Below, piece by piece: positions 5,307-11,331 of a stretch of 11,331 nt of DNA (the first letter of the stretch is position 1; each line of letters starts with the position of its first letter). The notes under the pieces were generated by a model that searched no databases, had not been told where the DNA came from, and saw only the letters and a program-made list of their open reading frames with translations. A program made the translations under genes and the position numbers. The stretch lies in assembly GCA_030550225.1 (NCBI GenBank), contig JAUQPV010000060.1:1-11331 (forward strand), written 5' to 3'. The stretch is from Acidobacteriota bacterium (lineage in GTDB: Bacteria > Acidobacteriota > HRBIN11).

Positions 5307-7715
5307 ATGGCAAACCGTTATACCGAACGGGTCGTTCGGATTTTGAACTTTGCTCGGCAGGAAGCCATCGAAGCGGGTAGCAACCTCATCGAGGTCGAGC
5401 ACCTCCTCTTGGGGATGCTACGAGACATGAGTGACCCGTTGATCGTCCTGCTTCGTCGCTTTCGCTTGGAACCCCGCGAGATGTACGCCGAAATCCAGCG
5501 CCGCATTTCCCAGTCGTCGCCCTTCTATATCAACGAGCCCCGTCTGTCTTCCCGGGCCGAGCGGGCCCTGGACTTTGCCGTGAAAGAAGCCGAGGCGATG
5601 GGGACCAAGACGCTGGGGCCCGAGCACATCTTACTGGGGATCCTGCGGGTCGAGGACAGCTTTGCCTGCCGCTACTTGCGCTTGCGGGGCCTGACGCCCA
5701 ACCGTGTCCGGCAGGAGCTGGTCCGGATGAGCAAAAACCGGGCCCTCGTCCTGAAGAACGCCCGCTTTCCGAAGGACTCGCCGATCTTGAACGAATTCTG
5801 TCGGGACCTGACGAGCTATGCCGAGAACAACCTCCTGGACCCGCTGATCGGCCGGGAGCGGGAGGTCGAGCGGGTCATCCAGGTCTTGTGCCGGCGGACG
5901 AAGAACAATCCCGTCCTGGTCGGCGAGCCGGGCGTCGGCAAGACGGCCATCGTCGAGGGCCTGGCTCAGCGCATCGTGGCCGGTCAGGTCCCATCGGGTT
6001 TGGCCGAGCGACGCATCCTAAGCCTGGACCTGGCGGCCCTCGTGGCCGGTACGAAGTACCGGGGCCAGTTTGAAGAACGCATGCGGGCCCTTATCCAGGA
6101 GCTCATCGAGAACCCGGAAGTCATCCTGTTTATCGATGAGGTTCACACCCTCGTGGGCGCCGGTTCGGCCGAGGGTTCCCTGGATGCGTCCAACATCTTG
6201 AAGCCGGCCTTATCCCGTCGGGAGATTCAGTGCATCGGGGCGACGACGCCGGCCGAGTACCGGAAGTACTTTGAGCGGGACCGGGCCCTCGAGCGTCGGT
6301 TCCAGCCGATCTACGTGCGGCCCTCGACGGAAGAGGAGTCCTATCAGATCCTGCAGGGCATCAAGGCTCAGTACGAAGAGTACCATCACGTTCATTACAC
6401 CGATGAGGCCCTCCGGACGATCGTGTACCTGGCCAGCCGTTACATCACCGAGCGGGTCCTGCCCGACAAGGCCATCGACCTGATGGACGAGTGCGGGGCC
6501 TACGTCAAGATCATGGCCGAAAACGAGGAGCTCGCCCGGCGGGGCCGGTCGACCGACGTCGATACCGAGACGTGGCTGGAGTCAGCCGAACGGGGCGGTG
6601 GGGCCGAGGGGGCCTCGGCCGAAGGTGAGGCCGAGGAGGCCGGCGAGGCGACGGTCCGCTATGTCGTCACGGGGGACGTCGTCGCCGAGGTCGTGAGCCG
6701 GTGGACGGGCATCCCGGTCCAGACTTTACAGGAAGACGAGAAGGCCCGACTCCAGCGGTTGGAGTCCGAACTCCAACGCTGGATCGTCTCCCAGCGGCAC
6801 GCCATCTCGGCCATCGTCCGGGCCATCCGACGGTCTCGGCTGGGCCTGAAGGACCCCCACCGGCCGGTCGGGTCTTTCGTATTTTTAGGCCCGACGGGCG
6901 TCGGCAAGACAGAGGTCGCCCGTCAGCTCAGCCGAGTCTTATTCGGCTCCGAACAGGCGATGGTCCGCTTCGACATGTCGGAGTTCATGGAGCCCCACTC
7001 GGTCTCCAAGCTCATCGGGGCCCCGCCGGGCTACGTCGGCTACGAGGAGGGCGGCCTGCTGACGGAACGGATCCGGCGGAATCCCTACTGCGTGATCCTG
7101 CTGGACGAAATCGAAAAGGCCCATCCCCAGGTCTTCAACATCCTCCTGCAGATCTTGGACGACGGGCGCCTGAGTGACGCCCTCGGCCACACTGTCGACT
7201 TCCGGAACACCATCATCATCATGACGTCGAACCTGGGCACCCGGATCATCCAGCAGAAGCCCCAGATGGGCTTCCAGGCTCACGGGGACACGGCTTCGGA
7301 CTATAAGGTCATTCGGGACCGGGTGCTCCAAGAGGTCAAGCAGTACTTTTCCCCCGAATTCATCAACCGCATCGACGACTTTATCGTCTTTTACCCCTTA
7401 GACGAGAGTGACCTGGCTCGGGTGCTGGACCTGATGGTCGAGCGCCTCAACCAGGAGCTTCGGGAACGGGGGAGCGGCTACTACTTGGTCCTGACTGAGG
7501 AAGCCCGCCAGTATCTCCTGGAGGTGACCCGCAAAGAACGTCATTTCGGCGCCCGTCCCCTCAAGCGGGCCCTCCAGACCTACGTCGAAGACCCCTTCGT
7601 CGATTTCCTCCTTTCCGTGAGTGGGCCGGACGTCCGGGGCCCCATCGAAGTGACCGTCGACGAGCGTCGGCAGATTGCCTTCCGCGTGCGGGAGATGGAG
7701 CCGGCCTCGGTGTGA
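5307..7715 (+). CDS. clpC: ClpC-type Hsp100 AAA+ unfoldase, ATPase subunit of the Clp protease
   Basis: This 802-aa hexameric unfoldase feeds substrates to ClpP in the cytosol. Residues 1-145 form the double Clp-N domain (RYTERVVRILNFARQEA and VEHLLLGML, then GPEHILLGIL). AAA domain D1 has Walker A GEPGVGKT at 206-213 and Walker B VILFIDEVHT with D277-E278. D2 has GPTGVGKT at 528-535 and VILLDEIEKAH with D600-E601. QMGF, with MGF at 654-656, fits the [LIV]GF loop that docks on ClpP, so it is a protease partner rather than a ClpB disaggregase. Between D1 and D2 (about 393-466) the usual coiled-coil middle domain is not recognisable; a Gly/Ala/Glu-rich acidic linker is there instead, a ClpA-like feature in an otherwise ClpC-like protein. 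An upstream in-frame GTG at 5190 is rejected: the Clp-N domain starts at this ATG, and the promoter lies within the extension. The Shine-Dalgarno is weak. bamA follows after 8 nt. No clpP is in the window. Confidence 0.93.
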   Translation: MANRYTERVVRILNFARQEAIEAGSNLIEVEHLLLGMLRDMSDPLIVLLRRFRLEPREMYAEIQRRISQSSPFYINEPRLSSRAERALDFAVKEAEAMGTKTLGPEHILLGILRVEDSFACRYLRLRGLTPNRVRQELVRMSKNRALVLKNARFPKDSPILNEFCRDLTSYAENNLLDPLIGREREVERVIQVLCRRTKNNPVLVGEPGVGKTAIVEGLAQRIVAGQVPSGLAERRILSLDLAALVAGTKYRGQFEERMRALIQELIENPEVILFIDEVHTLVGAGSAEGSLDASNILKPALSRREIQCIGATTPAEYRKYFERDRALERRFQPIYVRPSTEEESYQILQGIKAQYEEYHHVHYTDEALRTIVYLASRYITERVLPDKAIDLMDECGAYVKIMAENEELARRGRSTDVDTETWLESAERGGGAEGASAEGEAEEAGEATVRYVVTGDVVAEVVSRWTGIPVQTLQEDEKARLQRLESELQRWIVSQRHAISAIVRAIRRSRLGLKDPHRPVGSFVFLGPTGVGKTEVARQLSRVLFGSEQAMVRFDMSEFMEPHSVSKLIGAPPGYVGYEEGGLLTERIRRNPYCVILLDEIEKAHPQVFNILLQILDDGRLSDALGHTVDFRNTIIIMTSNLGTRIIQQKPQMGFQAHGDTASDYKVIRDRVLQEVKQYFSPEFINRIDDFIVFYPLDESDLARVLDLMVERLNQELRERGSGYYLVLTEEARQYLLEVTRKERHFGARPLKRALQTYVEDPFVDFLLSVSGPDVRGPIEVTVDERRQIAFRVREMEPASV

Positions 7716-7723
7716 GGTGGGCA

Positions 7724-10069
7724 ATGAACGGGCGTCGTCTGTCCGGGTGGGTCCTGGGCCTGTGGGTCCTGGGGACCGCCCTGGGATGGGCCCAAGAGGC
7801 CCGTCGTATCGCCCAGATTCGATGGGAGGGTCTGCATCGGGTCCCGGAGAGCACGGCTCGGTACTATATCCATAGCCGGGAGGGGGACTTGTACGACCCG
7901 GCGATGGTCCGGCAGGACTTTCGCCGCCTCTGGGAGGCCGGCTTCTTTGAGGACCTGCGGGTCGAGACAGAAGAGGGCCCCGAGGGGGTCCGCCTCGTCT
8001 TTCGGGTCAAGGAAAAGCCTCTCATCGAACAGGTCGTGTGGCCCGAAAAGGTCAAGGGCCTTCGCATCGAGGACATCCAGAGCAAGATGAACGAGAAGGG
8101 CTTGACATTGTATGAGGGAGACCTTTACGACGCTTACCGGGTCCATCGGGTCGAACAGCTCATTCGGCAGATGCTGGCTGAGAAGGGCTACCGTTTCCCC
8201 GAGGTCCGGCCCGTTCGGACGCCCCTCTCGGAGACGTCGGTCCGGCTGACGTGGCATATCGACCCCGGCGAGAGTCTCCGGATCGGGCGGGTCATCTTCG
8301 ACGGCAATCAAGCCTTTTCCGACGATAAACTCCGGGGGGTCGTCCCTATCAAGCCTTCATCGCTGTGGGCTCGCATCACGGGTAAGGACAAGTATGACCC
8401 TCAGAAGATCGAGAAGAGTCAGGAAGCGCTTCAGAACTTTTATTATGACCACGGGTACCTGGACTTTCGGGTCGGGGAACCGAGGGTCGAGGCCTATACG
8501 GGCCGATCCTGGTGGAACGGGGCCCCGGTCCGTCGCCTGCAGGTCGTATTCCCCGTGAGTGAGGGTCCGCCGTATCGTGTCGGGGAAGTTCGCCTGACCG
8601 GCGTGCAGGCCTTTTCCGAAACGGACCTCAAGAAGTTCCTCCGCTTCCGGTCTGGTCAATGGTTCCGACAGAGTGCCTTTCGCAAGAGCCTCCAAGATAT
8701 CCAGGCCGCCTACGGTGAGAAGGGATACCTCTTTGTCGGAATCTATCCGGACCTCCAGCCCCGCGTGGAAGACGGGACCCACTCCGTGGACGTGAATCTA
8801 CAGGTCCAGGAAGGAAAGCCCCAAATCGTGCGCCGTCTCGAATTCCAGGGCAACACGTACACCCACGACTTGGTCGTGCGTCGGGAGCTGGAGACGCAGG
8901 AGGCCCACGTCATCAATACGAAGCTCTTCCGGCGGGACCTCCAGAAGATTTACCGTATGGGGTACTTTGATAAGGTCGAGCCGGACATCCGGCCCGTCGC
9001 CGGCCGGGACGACCAGGTCGACGTCATCATCAAGGTCAACGAAAACAAACGGAACCAGATATCGGCCGGTGGTGGGTACAGCCAGCTGGACGGCCTGTTT
9101 GGGCAGTTGGGCTTTGCGACCCGGAACCTCTTCGGGACGGGGAAGTCCTTCGACTTCAGCCTCCAGTACGGCAAGCGGATCAAGACGTACTACCTGTCCC
9201 TCTTGGACCCCTACTTCCTGAACAGCGACTGGCAGGTCGGTCTCAGCGTATACAACACGTGGAACAACTACTTCATCTATGAACGTCGGGACCGGGGCGG
9301 GAGTCTGGTCCTCGGCTGGCCCCTGACGAAGGACCTGGACCTTCGTATCGGGTACAGCTACAGCCAGATTCGGCTCGAAAACGTGGACCCCCGACTTTTG
9401 GCCCGCGGGCTTCTGGGGTTTCGTCCAGAGGACCTGACCCGGGCCCGGGACGACAGCCGCGTGACGCCTCAGCTCATTTACAATTCGCTGGGCGACCCCC
9501 TGGACCCGACGGAGGGGATTTACGCTACGGCGGCGGTGGCCTATGCGGGCGGCCCTTTAGGCGGGAATGTCTATATCGTGGCGCCCTCGTTCCGGTGGCG
9601 GCAGTACTTCAAGGTCAACCGATGGTCCCATCGATTTGCTTACAACGTCGAGCTTGGCTGGGTCACCGGGTACGGCGGCCGGCCCGTGCCCTTCTATGAG
9701 CGGTTCTTCCTGGGGGGCGACTTCACGATCCGGGGCTACGACTTCCGGACGGTCGGGCCCATCGACCCCCAGGTCAGTACCCGTTATACCGTCGGTGGGA
9801 CCAAGTACGCCCTCTTCAATCTGGAATACATCGTGCCCGTGGGGGAGTCGCCCCTTCGGTTGGTGGCGTTTTGGGACGGCGGCAACGCCTACGCCCCGGG
9901 GGAGGCCCTCGACCCCCTCAAGTTCCGCTTTTCGACGGGCCTGGAGCTCCGGATCGTGATCCCGATGCTCATGCAACCGATCCGGTTTATCTTTGCCCGG
10001 AACTGGAATCGGGGCCCCGTTCAGGCCCCGGCGTGGAACTTCCGTTTCGGCTTCGGCCTCAACTTTTGA
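7724..10069 (+). CDS. bamA: Outer membrane protein assembly factor BamA (Omp85)
   Basis: BamA is the central pore of the complex that folds beta-barrel proteins into the outer membrane. From the ATG at 7724 the product is 781 aa. A signal peptide (MNGRRLSGWVLGLWVLG...GWA, about 23 residues) is followed by five POTRA domains, starting near residues 27, 99, 186, 285 and 368 (for example RIAQIRWEG, RIGRVIFDG, RVGEVRLTG, IVRRLEFQGN). The 16-strand barrel occupies about 441-781, opening at the ISAGGGYSQLDG segment. FFLGGDFTIRGYDFRTVGP contains the Omp85 loop-6 motif IRGY (669-672), and the chain ends ...FRFGFGLNF with the terminal Phe of a beta-signal. Five POTRAs favour BamA over TamA (three). 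GAGGTGG at 7714-7720 overlaps the clpC stop and is the likely ribosome binding site, so a start at the in-frame GTG 7712 is unlikely. Transcription probably comes from clpC; skp follows about 200 nt later. Confidence 0.95.
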   Translation: MNGRRLSGWVLGLWVLGTALGWAQEARRIAQIRWEGLHRVPESTARYYIHSREGDLYDPAMVRQDFRRLWEAGFFEDLRVETEEGPEGVRLVFRVKEKPLIEQVVWPEKVKGLRIEDIQSKMNEKGLTLYEGDLYDAYRVHRVEQLIRQMLAEKGYRFPEVRPVRTPLSETSVRLTWHIDPGESLRIGRVIFDGNQAFSDDKLRGVVPIKPSSLWARITGKDKYDPQKIEKSQEALQNFYYDHGYLDFRVGEPRVEAYTGRSWWNGAPVRRLQVVFPVSEGPPYRVGEVRLTGVQAFSETDLKKFLRFRSGQWFRQSAFRKSLQDIQAAYGEKGYLFVGIYPDLQPRVEDGTHSVDVNLQVQEGKPQIVRRLEFQGNTYTHDLVVRRELETQEAHVINTKLFRRDLQKIYRMGYFDKVEPDIRPVAGRDDQVDVIIKVNENKRNQISAGGGYSQLDGLFGQLGFATRNLFGTGKSFDFSLQYGKRIKTYYLSLLDPYFLNSDWQVGLSVYNTWNNYFIYERRDRGGSLVLGWPLTKDLDLRIGYSYSQIRLENVDPRLLARGLLGFRPEDLTRARDDSRVTPQLIYNSLGDPLDPTEGIYATAAVAYAGGPLGGNVYIVAPSFRWRQYFKVNRWSHRFAYNVELGWVTGYGGRPVPFYERFFLGGDFTIRGYDFRTVGPIDPQVSTRYTVGGTKYALFNLEYIVPVGESPLRLVAFWDGGNAYAPGEALDPLKFRFSTGLELRIVIPMLMQPIRFIFARNWNRGPVQAPAWNFRFGFGLNF

Positions 10070-10112
10070 GGCCCGACTTTAAGGGAGGGGGCGGTAGGGT
10101 CGCCCCGGCCCG

Positions 10113-10141
10113 TTGGGGAGGAGATGAACCGGCTATATAAT
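10113..10141 (+). promoter_or_regulatory. Candidate internal promoter for skp-fabZ
   Basis: A perfect TATAAT at 10136-10141 follows TTGGGG at 10113-10118 with a 17-bp spacer. It stands out as an AT-rich stretch in the GC-rich bamA-skp gap and predicts a transcript start near 10148. TATAATGGGA also occurs at the divergent promoter near 2656. The -35 box matches only three of six positions. Confidence 0.5.
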
Positions 10142-10160
10142 GGGAGGCCCCTATTCTGTC

Positions 10161-10257
10161 CCTGGCGGGGTGAATCCCAACCGGCGTGCGGAAGGAGGGC
10201 TCATCCCTGCCGGGACGGCGGTCCTGGGCGGTGGACCCAGGTCGATTTTGTCCAGGA
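10161..10257 (+). promoter_or_regulatory. Structured leader of skp, candidate cis-regulatory RNA
   Basis: Four helices can be drawn. The closing helix is CCTGG 10161-10165 with CCAGG 10252-10256. Hairpin 1 is GGGG-TGAA-TCCC at 10167-10178. Hairpin 2 is CCGGC 10181-10185 with GCCGG 10209-10213, enclosing AGGG-CTCAT-CCCT. Hairpin 3 is CCTGGG 10223-10228 with CCCAGG 10236-10241. The closing helix covers the 5' part of the skp Shine-Dalgarno. TCCTGG at 10222-10227 could instead pair with CCAGGA at 10252-10257, excluding hairpin 3. This layout resembles a translational switch. The 5' part (GGGGTGAATCCCAACCGGCG) looks like the first half of an FMN (RFN) element, but the rest does not. GC-rich DNA gives many chance helices, so confidence is low. 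Confidence 0.3.
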
Positions 10258-10263
10258 GGTGAT
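10254..10263 (+). promoter_or_regulatory. Near-perfect Shine-Dalgarno of skp
   Basis: AGGAGGTGAT is complementary to the usual anti-Shine-Dalgarno end of 16S rRNA over its whole length, and its GGAGG core lies 8 nt before the ATG at 10268. It decides the skp start over an in-frame ATG at 10124 that would place 48 residues before the signal peptide. Confidence 0.85.
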
Positions 10264-10267
10264 TTGT

Positions 10268-10828
10268 ATGTATACGGCAAAGAAGCTCCGAGGGCCATCT
10301 ATCGTTTTATTCTTACTCCTGTCGTCGTGGCTTCGGGCCCAGCAGCCGGCGCCGCCGCCCCCGGGCGGCACGCGGGTCGCCGTCATCGACCTCCAGCGGA
10401 TCGTCCAGGAGTCGGTCGTCGGTCAGCGGCTCCAGAAGGAGATCCAGGCCTTTCAGGAGAAGCAGCAACAGGAGCTCCGGAAGAAGGAGGCCGAGCTTCG
10501 TCAGCTCAACCAGAAGCTCCAGGAGCAGGCGGCCGTGCTGGCGCCGGACGCCCTCCGGGACTTGCAGGCCAAACTTCGGGACAAACAGCGGGAGATCGAC
10601 CGATTCCGGGAGGACGCCGTCGCTGAACTTCAGGAGAAGATCGAGGACGCCCAGGCTCAGCTGGAGAATCAGGTCCGGCCCGTCATCGCCGAGGTCGCCC
10701 GTGAAAAGGGCTTCGACGTCGTCTTGAACCCGGCGGCCGTCGTGTTCGCCAGCCGGGCGGTGGACATCACCGACGACGTCATCAAGCGGTTTAACGCCAA
10801 GGCTACCCAGCCGACCAAGACTCCGTGA
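10268..10828 (+). CDS. skp: Periplasmic chaperone Skp/OmpH family protein
   Basis: Skp-type chaperones are periplasmic trimers with coiled-coil tentacles that carry unfolded outer membrane proteins to the Bam complex. The 186-aa product has a signal peptide: a basic start (MYTAKKLRG), a hydrophobic core (SIVLFLLLSSWL) and a likely cut after LRA at residue 24. A Pro/Gly-rich stretch (QQPAPPPPGG) follows, then the OmpH start RVAVIDLQRIVQES near residue 36. About residues 50-135 form a long heptad-rich helix full of Gln, Glu, Lys and Arg (KEIQAFQEKQQQELRKKEAE and onward), interrupted near APDALRDL as expected for the tentacle tip. The C-terminal part (VREKGFDVVLNPAAVV-like segment and ITDDVIKRFNA) matches the trimer body strand and helix. 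Length fits the family (160-190). It lies after bamA, the classical neighbour, and has its own candidate promoter and leader. fabZ starts 17 nt after its stop. Confidence 0.92.
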   Translation: MYTAKKLRGPSIVLFLLLSSWLRAQQPAPPPPGGTRVAVIDLQRIVQESVVGQRLQKEIQAFQEKQQQELRKKEAELRQLNQKLQEQAAVLAPDALRDLQAKLRDKQREIDRFREDAVAELQEKIEDAQAQLENQVRPVIAEVAREKGFDVVLNPAAVVFASRAVDITDDVIKRFNAKATQPTKTP

Positions 10829-10845
10829 CCGGGGTGGGCTCTTCG

Positions 10846-11331
10846 ATGTGGGTGAAGCCGGAAGTCACGGCCGCGTGGGTCACCCTGGACACCCATCAGA
10901 TCCAGGCCCTGTTACCCCACCGGTATCCCTTCTTGATGGTCGACCGGGCGTTTCTACACCCGGACCGATGGGAGGCCTTGGGGTTGAAGGGCGTCACCTA
11001 CAATGAGCCCTTCTTCCCGGGCCATTTCCCGCAGGAGCCGATTTTGCCAGGGGTCCTGATGGTCGAGGCCATCGCCCAAGTGGCGGCCCTGACGGTCTTG
11101 TGGCGTCACCCCGAGGCCCGGCATCGACCCATTTATCTGCTGGGGATCGAACAGGCCCGGTTCCGGCAGAAAGTCGTGCCGGGTCATCTCTTGGAAGTCC
11201 ATGCGTGGCTGGAGCGCCAGCGGGGCGTATTTGTGTGGTTCAAGGGCGTCGTATGGGTCGGGGATCAAGTCGTCGCCGAGGCCCGTCTCTCGACGGGTAC
11301 ACCGGTTATCGCTGAGGGGAGGGATGGGAGT
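10846..11331 (+). CDS. fabZ: 3-hydroxyacyl-[acyl-carrier-protein] dehydratase FabZ, 3' end beyond the window
   Basis: FabZ removes water from beta-hydroxyacyl-ACP in the fatty acid elongation cycle. It draws on the same hydroxyacyl-ACP pool as lipid A synthesis. The frame is open for 162 codons to the window edge and no stop is reached. The hot-dog fold markers are clear: LLPHRYPFLMVDR near residues 23-35, then FFPGHFPQEPILPGVLMVEAIAQVAAL with catalytic H60 and E74, spaced 14 residues apart as in characterised FabZ enzymes, and ARFRQKVVPG later. Most FabZ proteins end at about 140-160 aa, so the stop is probably just past the edge, unless this is a fusion (LpxC-FabZ fusions place FabZ at the C-terminus, which does not fit). 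The ATG at 10846 is chosen because it gives a usual N-terminus; in-frame GTGs at 10825 (overlapping the skp stop) and 10834 are alternatives. The Shine-Dalgarno is weak (GGGGTGGG at 10831-10838). Confidence 0.92.
   Translation, partial: MWVKPEVTAAWVTLDTHQIQALLPHRYPFLMVDRAFLHPDRWEALGLKGVTYNEPFFPGHFPQEPILPGVLMVEAIAQVAALTVLWRHPEARHRPIYLLGIEQARFRQKVVPGHLLEVHAWLERQRGVFVWFKGVVWVGDQVVAEARLSTGTPVIAEGRDGS

Noticed and set aside
10161..10263. FMN riboswitch upstream of skp
   Set aside because: Only the first subdomain resembles an RFN element. The invariant second half with its CCGAC and AGTCYGGATG segments is missing, and the downstream gene is not a flavin gene. I keep it only as an unassigned structured leader.
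10124..10267. N-terminal extension of Skp from an ATG at 10124, which even has a GGAGGAG sequence before it
   Set aside because: It would bury the signal peptide 48 residues into the protein. The ATG at 10268 has a near-perfect Shine-Dalgarno followed directly by the signal peptide, and a TATAAT box lies within the extension.

Overview
The window is GC-rich, densely coded bacterial DNA from a diderm organism: it carries BamA, the periplasmic chaperone Skp/OmpH and FabZ, which together indicate an outer membrane and probably lipid A. It also encodes a ClpC-type Hsp100 unfoldase. That enzyme is usual in Firmicutes, Actinobacteria and Cyanobacteria and also occurs in several diderm phyla such as Acidobacteriota. 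No gene here fixes the phylum. A non-proteobacterial diderm, possibly Acidobacteriota-like, is my guess and no more than that.

Left part, minus strand (163-2517): gmk (guanylate kinase) is followed 15 nt later by a secreted or membrane-anchored YtcJ-type amidohydrolase. They are driven from the 2.6 kb region, where a perfect 12-bp palindrome holds a TATAAT box on each strand and probably serves as a shared -10 for divergent transcription of gmk (leftward) and thrB (rightward). The same intergenic region holds three clusters of degenerate 7-bp tandem repeats. Two of them face each other and would fold into a long hairpin in the gmk leader.

Middle (2792-4937): thrB (homoserine kinase, plus strand) converges with a metB-like trans-sulfuration enzyme (minus strand), 13 nt apart. 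These genes sit on the threonine and methionine branches of homoserine metabolism. Just upstream of the metB-like gene's Shine-Dalgarno lies a small MITE-like element of about 103 bp, with 15-bp inverted repeats, an internal palindrome and 10-bp flanking direct repeats.

Right part, plus strand (5245-11331): a clear promoter (TTGACC, 17 bp, TATGTT) starts clpC. bamA follows 8 nt after clpC, then skp and fabZ (cut by the window edge). skp has its own candidate promoter and a roughly 120-nt leader that can fold into a multi-hairpin structure overlapping a near-perfect Shine-Dalgarno. The bamA-skp-fabZ order resembles the classical envelope cluster bamA-skp-lpxD-fabZ-lpxA, but lpxD is absent between skp and fabZ and a cytosolic unfoldase gene sits in front.

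The coding genes are mostly ordinary housekeeping genes. The unusual material is between the genes (heptamer repeats, MITE-like element, structured skp leader) and in ClpC, whose middle coiled-coil domain seems to be replaced by an acidic Gly/Ala/Glu-rich linker. I found no rRNA, tRNA, CRISPR array, defence system or transposase gene.
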